Source: Thermodesulfobacteriaceae bacterium UBA6232 (GTDB lineage: Bacteria > Desulfobacterota > Thermodesulfobacteria > Thermodesulfobacteriales > Thermodesulfobacteriaceae). Taken from it: a stretch of 9,521 bases of DNA. Shown here piece after piece: positions 6,150 to 9,521 of this stretch. Numbering within the stretch: position 1 is the first letter of the stretch; each line of letters starts with the position of its first letter. The position numbers and the translations under genes are program-made. The notes below the pieces were generated by a model. It was not told the origin of the DNA and made no database searches. It saw only the letters and a list, made by a program, of their open reading frames with translations. The DNA is taken from positions 1-9,521 of the forward strand of contig DJWK01000023.1 of the NCBI GenBank assembly GCA_002441555.1. Direction: 5' to 3'.

Positions 6150-7639
6150 AGATCTTCTCTATGTCTAAGATGAGGAAAAAGAATTACCTCCCTTATGGAG
6201 GAAGAGTCTGTAAAAATCATAACCACCCTATCAATACCTATGCCTTCTCCAGCGCAAGGGGGCATTCCGTATTCAAGGGCCCTTATAAAATCATAATCAA
6301 TTTCTGGAGGGATTTCTTCATCAACCTCCCTTAATTTAATCTGTTCTTCAAATCGTCTCTTCTGATCCTGAGGATCATTCAATTCAGAAAAGGCATTGGC
6401 CACTTCTTTTCCAGCAATATAAAGTTCAAAACGCTCGGCAACCTCAGGATTCTTATCACTTCTTCTTGCAAGGGGTGAGACCTCAACGGGATATTCAAGC
6501 ACGAAGGTGGGTTGGATAAGTTTGGGTTCCACAAGTTCTTCAAAAAGTTTAGTCCACCACTTACCTATTCTTGGATCCTTGACATTTAATTCCACTCCTT
6601 TTTCTTCTGCAAACTTTAAAAGAGCTTCCCTATTCCTCAAAATTTCTCTTGGAACCCCACCAAGCTTAACCAGGGCATCAAGGAAGTTAATTCTTTTAAA
6701 GGGAGGGGTGAAATCTATAATTTCTCCCTGATATTCTATTTTAGGGGACCCTTTAATATTAAGGGCAAGTCCATAAAATAGCTCTTCTGTTCTTTTCATG
6801 AGGTCTTCATAAGTGGCATAGGCCTCGTAAAACTCAAGCATAGTAAACTCAGGGTTATGTCTGCTTGAAACCCCTTCATTACGAAAATTTCTATTTAATT
6901 CAAAGACCTTTTCAAATCCTCCCACAATCAATCTCTTAAGATAAAGTTCTGGGGCAATTCTTAAATAAAGGTTCATATCAAGGGCATTATGATAAGTCAC
7001 AAAGGGTTTGGCTGAAGCCCCTCCTACAATGGGATGCATCATAGGAGTTTCTACCTCAAGAAAACCCTCAGAAATAAGATAATCCCTTATGTATTGGATA
7101 ATGCGGGTTCTTGTCTTAAAAATTTCCCTTGTTCTTTCATTCATAATAAGATCCAAATATCTCATGCGATATCTCAATTCCACATCCTTTAATCCGTGAA
7201 ACTTTTCAGGAAGAGGCCTTAAAGATTTGGTTAGAAGCTTTAAATCCTTAACCAGAATGGTCACCTCACCTGTTTTGGTTTTTATAACTCTCCCTGAGAC
7301 CCCGATAATATCACCTATATCTATCATTTTTTTAAAGAACTCAAATTTTTCAGAGGGAAGTTCATTTTTCGCAAGAAGAATTTGAATCTTTCCCGTTTCA
7401 TCAAGAAGGTGAGAAAAAATAAGTTTTCCCATTTCCCTCTTGGACATCACCCTTCCAGCAATTACAAATTCCAAATTTTTCTTCTCAAGCTCTTCTTGAG
7501 AAACTTCGGCATATCTTTCTTTGATAAATTTGGCCTTATCCCTTGGTTTGAAATCATTAGGATAAGGATCAATCCCCTGAGAAATGAGTTTCTCAAGCTT
7601 TTCATAGCGGACTTTTATTATCTGAGATTCCTCTTTCAT
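6146..7639 (-). CDS. lysS: Lysyl-tRNA synthetase, class II
   Basis: The 497-residue protein (E. coli LysS is 505) charges tRNA-Lys with lysine in the cytosol. The N-terminal helix and anticodon-binding OB fold occupy about 1-140 (RYEKLEKLISQGIDPYP; VIAGRVMSKREMGKL). The class II catalytic core follows. Motif 1 is around 193-212 (GFLEVETPMMHPIVGGASA). Motif 2 contains FRNEG with R253 and E255, then SSRHNPEFTMLEFYEAY. Motif 3 is GIGIDRVVMIFTDS (466-479), with R471 as the ATP-binding arginine. RYRMRYLDLI (156-165) and the ending LFPHLR are also LysS hallmarks. The domain order is complete with no break. The ATG at 7639-7637 has a strong GGAGGAG three bases upstream. The gene heads a tightly packed unit with the Lol genes and bamA; its TGA overlaps the permease GTG by four bases. 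A 62-bp gap separates it from the upstream recombinase gene. Confidence 0.97.
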   Translation of the reverse strand: MKEESQIIKVRYEKLEKLISQGIDPYPNDFKPRDKAKFIKERYAEVSQEELEKKNLEFVIAGRVMSKREMGKLIFSHLLDETGKIQILLAKNELPSEKFEFFKKMIDIGDIIGVSGRVIKTKTGEVTILVKDLKLLTKSLRPLPEKFHGLKDVELRYRMRYLDLIMNERTREIFKTRTRIIQYIRDYLISEGFLEVETPMMHPIVGGASAKPFVTYHNALDMNLYLRIAPELYLKRLIVGGFEKVFELNRNFRNEGVSSRHNPEFTMLEFYEAYATYEDLMKRTEELFYGLALNIKGSPKIEYQGEIIDFTPPFKRINFLDALVKLGGVPREILRNREALLKFAEEKGVELNVKDPRIGKWWTKLFEELVEPKLIQPTFVLEYPVEVSPLARRSDKNPEVAERFELYIAGKEVANAFSELNDPQDQKRRFEEQIKLREVDEEIPPEIDYDFIRALEYGMPPCAGEGIGIDRVVMIFTDSSSIREVILFPHLRHREDL

Positions 7640-7642
7640 TTT

Positions 7643-7649
7643 CTCCTCC
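7643..7649 (-). promoter_or_regulatory. Strong Shine-Dalgarno of lysS
   Basis: GGAGGAG on the - strand precedes the lysS ATG by three bases (five if GGAGG is taken as the core). It is the best ribosome binding site in the window. It fits lysS as the first gene of a unit, unlike xerC and the permease, which have weak sites and overlap the gene before them. Confidence 0.7.
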
Positions 7650-7666
7650 AGAAAAAATTTTCTAAA

Positions 7667-7694
7667 ATTTTATTACTAAAAAGGGGTTTTCCAA
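7667..7694 (-). promoter_or_regulatory. Candidate sigma70-type promoter for lysS-lolC-lolD-bamA
   Basis: On the - strand, TTGGAA (7694-7689, 4/6 to -35) and TAAAAT (7672-7667, 5/6 to -10) are separated by 16 bases. They lie in the 62-bp gap before lysS. A start near 7660 would give a leader of about 20 bases ending in the strong lysS Shine-Dalgarno. No terminator-like GC hairpin is seen in this gap, so transcription may also continue from the kinase-xerC genes. The boxes are ordinary matches in A+T-rich sequence; the support is mainly positional. Confidence 0.35.
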
Positions 7695-7701
7695 GATCTT
7701 C

Positions 7702-8601
7702 TTATTGATCCTTTGTGGACTTTGCTCTTGGATGAGCGTGCATATAAACTTTTAAAAGATGTTCATATTGAACTTTGGTGTATTTTTCAGTGGTTGCAAG
7801 GCTTGAATGACCGAGAAGCTCCTGAATGGATCTTAAATCCATCCCAGCATTAAGAAGATGAGTTGCAAAGGCATGCCGCAAGGCATGTGGATGAAGTCTA
7901 TATAGTTTATACCTTTCACCCTCCCTTTTTATTATCTCAAAAATCCAACGGGTGCTCAATTTTTTCCCTCTCTGGTTAATAAAAAGATACTCTGTGCTTT
8001 CAGAAAGGTTTTTCAATAAAGTTTCTCTTTCTTTAAGATATTTTTTTAATACCTCAAGGGCTCTCCTGTTTATGGGAACAAGCCTCTCTTTACTGCCCTT
8101 TCCGTAAACTCTAATTATTCCTGTTTCCAAAGAGAGATCACCTATCTTTAAATTGGCGAGTTCGGATATTCTCAATCCACATCCATAAAGAATCTCAAAA
8201 ATGGCTTTTTTCCTCAACTCCAAAAAATTGTCCCCTGATAAATTATCAATTAGCCTGTTAATTTCCTCTTCTAAGGGCACATAGGGAAGTGTCTGAGGTT
8301 TTCTTCCCAAGTTAAGCTTTATATGAGTTTTGGAAGGAACATAACCCCTCTTTGAAAGAAATCTCAAAAAACTTTTTACAGCACTTATTTTTCTCATAAT
8401 GGTCAAGGCTTTAAATCCTCTTTTTTTTAGCTCAAAAAAATACTCCCTTAAGTGATGCTCCTCTAAGTCCTCAAGTTTTATCTTAACTTTTTCAAGAAAG
8501 GCTTCAAAATCTTTTAGATCTGAAGAATAGGCCCTTATGGTTTCCTTAGAATAATTCTTTTCGCTTGAAAGATACTTAAGAAATTCAAATACCCTATCCA
8601 T
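7702..8601 (-). CDS. xerC: Tyrosine recombinase, XerC-like
   Basis: The 299-residue protein has the XerC/XerD length and layout. The N-terminal SAM-like core-binding domain spans about 1-90 (FLKYLSSEKNYSKETIRAYS; MRKISAVKSFLRFL). The C-terminal catalytic domain has all the expected residues: R144 in GCGLRISEL, K168 in YGKGSKERLVP, H239 and R242 in HPHALRHAFATHLL, H265 in LLGHSS and the nucleophile Y274 in TEKYT. Xer recombinases resolve chromosome dimers at dif during division. The tail EHLLKVYMHAHPRAKS resembles that of E. coli XerC more than XerD, hence the symbol; XerD or a sole Xer acting alone are alternatives. A phage integrase is unlikely given the compact size and absence of mobile-element genes or att repeats in view. 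The ATG at 8601-8599 overlaps the end of the kinase gene by eight bases (ATGGATAG), with only an A-rich weak Shine-Dalgarno, which suggests translational coupling. Confidence 0.93.
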   Translation of the reverse strand: MDRVFEFLKYLSSEKNYSKETIRAYSSDLKDFEAFLEKVKIKLEDLEEHHLREYFFELKKRGFKALTIMRKISAVKSFLRFLSKRGYVPSKTHIKLNLGRKPQTLPYVPLEEEINRLIDNLSGDNFLELRKKAIFEILYGCGLRISELANLKIGDLSLETGIIRVYGKGSKERLVPINRRALEVLKKYLKERETLLKNLSESTEYLFINQRGKKLSTRWIFEIIKREGERYKLYRLHPHALRHAFATHLLNAGMDLRSIQELLGHSSLATTEKYTKVQYEHLLKVYMHAHPRAKSTKDQ

Positions 8602-9521
8602 TTAAATTTTTCTTAATTTTCTCAAGAAGCTCTTCAATTTTAAAAGGCTTTATAAGAACTTTATCCTCAGGAACCTCAGATAAAGCAAAAATATCTCCTG
8701 TAATATAAAGAAATTTCAGGGTTGGATCTTTATCTTTAAGAGCTGTTATCAGTTCTCTTCCGTGAATATCAGGAAGATTTAAATCCACTATAATTAAATC
8801 AGGTCTTTCAAGGGTCTCCCATTTTTCCAAAAGGGATTTCCCTGAATTAAAAGTATAAACTCTTATATTATGTTCTTCTAAAAGGGTTTTAAGGGTCTCA
8901 CGGATCTCTTCTTCATCCTCCACAATGAAAATAACTTTATCTTTAAAAGATATTTCTTTTGAAGGTAAAAGGGGTCTATCTTCGCACAAAGGCACATAGA
9001 TGCAAAAAGTTGCTCCCTGACCAGGGTTACTATCTACCTCTATAAAACCTTCTAAACTTTTCACATGGTGATTGATAAGAAATAGACCCAAGCCACTTCC
9101 CTTTTCTTTAGTGGTAAAAAAGGGATCAAAGATTTTAAGAAGGATATCCTCAGGAATTCCAGGACCTGTATCTTTAACGCAGAGTTTAACATATCTTTTC
9201 ATATTAGAGACATCTTCAAAAGTATTTAAAGAAATAAAAATATCGCCTTTTCCTTCCATGGCATCTTTAGAATTTATCAAAAGGTTTAAAAGAATATATC
9301 TCCAAAAAGCAGAATCTCCATAAGTACAAAGACTTTTATAAAAACCAAAATCAAGTTGCAAGCGAATATTTTCTCCAAGAATTAATTGGAAAACCTCTAT
9401 ATTCTCTTTAAGAAATTTGACAAGATCAATCTTTCTCTGTCTTAATTCTCTAACTTCCTTTGTATAATCAATAAGGATGCGGTTTATATCTATCCAGGAA
9501 TTAATATTTTTTTCAATAGCA
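8594..9521 (-). CDS. Hybrid sensor histidine kinase with C-terminal receiver domain (N-terminus outside window)
   Basis: The frame stays open to the right edge. The leftmost plausible start, TTG at 9361-9359, is internal, because about 53 further codons upstream continue a normal kinase (WIDINRILIDYTKEVRELRQ ... LILGENIRLQLDFG). About 308 residues are visible, in fragment numbering: second helix of the dimerisation domain and linker (about 1-60); HATPase_c domain with N-box NLLINSKDAM (N83), G1 DTGPGIP (117-123), F-box FDPFFTTK (131-138) and G2 GSGLGL (141-146); then a receiver domain from about 194, with acidic D202 in VEDEEE, phospho-acceptor D246 in IVDLNLPD, T274 in YITGD and K291 in IKPF. 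The phosphorylated His, any PAS/GAF sensor and any membrane helices lie outside. It would autophosphorylate and pass phosphate to its own receiver or a partner; no DNA-binding output domain follows the receiver. The signal is unknown. Its TAG stop overlaps the xerC start by eight bases. Confidence 0.93.
   Translation of the reverse strand, partial: AIEKNINSWIDINRILIDYTKEVRELRQRKIDLVKFLKENIEVFQLILGENIRLQLDFGFYKSLCTYGDSAFWRYILLNLLINSKDAMEGKGDIFISLNTFEDVSNMKRYVKLCVKDTGPGIPEDILLKIFDPFFTTKEKGSGLGLFLINHHVKSLEGFIEVDSNPGQGATFCIYVPLCEDRPLLPSKEISFKDKVIFIVEDEEEIRETLKTLLEEHNIRVYTFNSGKSLLEKWETLERPDLIIVDLNLPDIHGRELITALKDKDPTLKFLYITGDIFALSEVPEDKVLIKPFKIEELLEKIKKNLNG

Noticed and set aside
7651..7664. A/T stem AGAAAA-AA-TTTTCT in the lysS leader as a terminator or T-box-like element
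   Set aside because: The stem is only six A/T-rich pairs with a two-base loop, too weak to act as a terminator. The leader is far too short for a T-box riboswitch.
7382..7708. 108-codon open frame on the + strand opposite lysS and the lysS-xerC gap
   Set aside because: Antisense to the lysS N-terminal part; Phe/Leu/Lys-rich product without a motif.
7702..8601. The tyrosine recombinase as the integrase of a mobile element
   Set aside because: Size, complete Xer motifs and XerC-like tail fit a chromosomal recombinase. There are no tRNA gene, att-like direct repeats, phage genes or composition change beside it.

Overview
The window is a dense, A+T-rich stretch of chromosomal housekeeping genes from a diderm (outer-membrane) bacterium. 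The proteins are rich in Lys, Glu and Ile. The order lysS - lolC/E - lolD - bamA is one I associate with Deltaproteobacteria and their relatives. Together with the A-rich codon use and thermophile-like composition, this suggests Thermodesulfobacteriota or a neighbouring thermophilic lineage. That placement is inference and should not be read as a species call.

Layout. On the + strand, 1-1329 carries the C-terminal two thirds of a RelA/SpoT-type (p)ppGpp enzyme whose start lies left of the window. Everything else is on the - strand. Read in the direction of transcription, from right to left, the genes are: a hybrid histidine kinase/receiver whose N-terminus lies beyond the right edge (8594-9521); a XerC-like tyrosine recombinase (7702-8601, 8-nt overlap with the kinase); lysyl-tRNA synthetase lysS (6146-7639, after a 62-bp gap); a LolC/E permease (4929-6149, 4-nt GTGA overlap with lysS); the LolD ATPase (4247-4927, one base after the permease stop); BamA (1590-4235, 11 bp after lolD); and, after 66 bp, ribosomal protein L28 rpmB (1326-1523). 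rpmB meets the rel gene tail to tail, and the two stop codons share a TTAA.

How the genes work together. LolC/E and LolD form the ABC machine that releases lipoproteins from the inner membrane towards the outer membrane. BamA inserts beta-barrel proteins into the outer membrane. The three genes plus lysS form one tightly packed unit, probably co-transcribed and partly translationally coupled. rpmB and rel belong to translation and its stringent control. The kinase and recombinase share a short overlap, but nothing visible says what they do together.

I found no tRNA, rRNA, CRISPR array, insertion sequence, prophage or defence system. There is no gene-free stretch over 300 bp; the only gaps longer than 11 bp are 1524-1589 and 7640-7701, each with a weak promoter candidate. 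I do not see a convincing undescribed system. The points most worth a second look are the extra N-terminal domain on BamA, the off-edge start of the hybrid kinase, the kinase-xer overlap, the single visible Lol permease and a GC-rich hairpin inside the end of rpmB.
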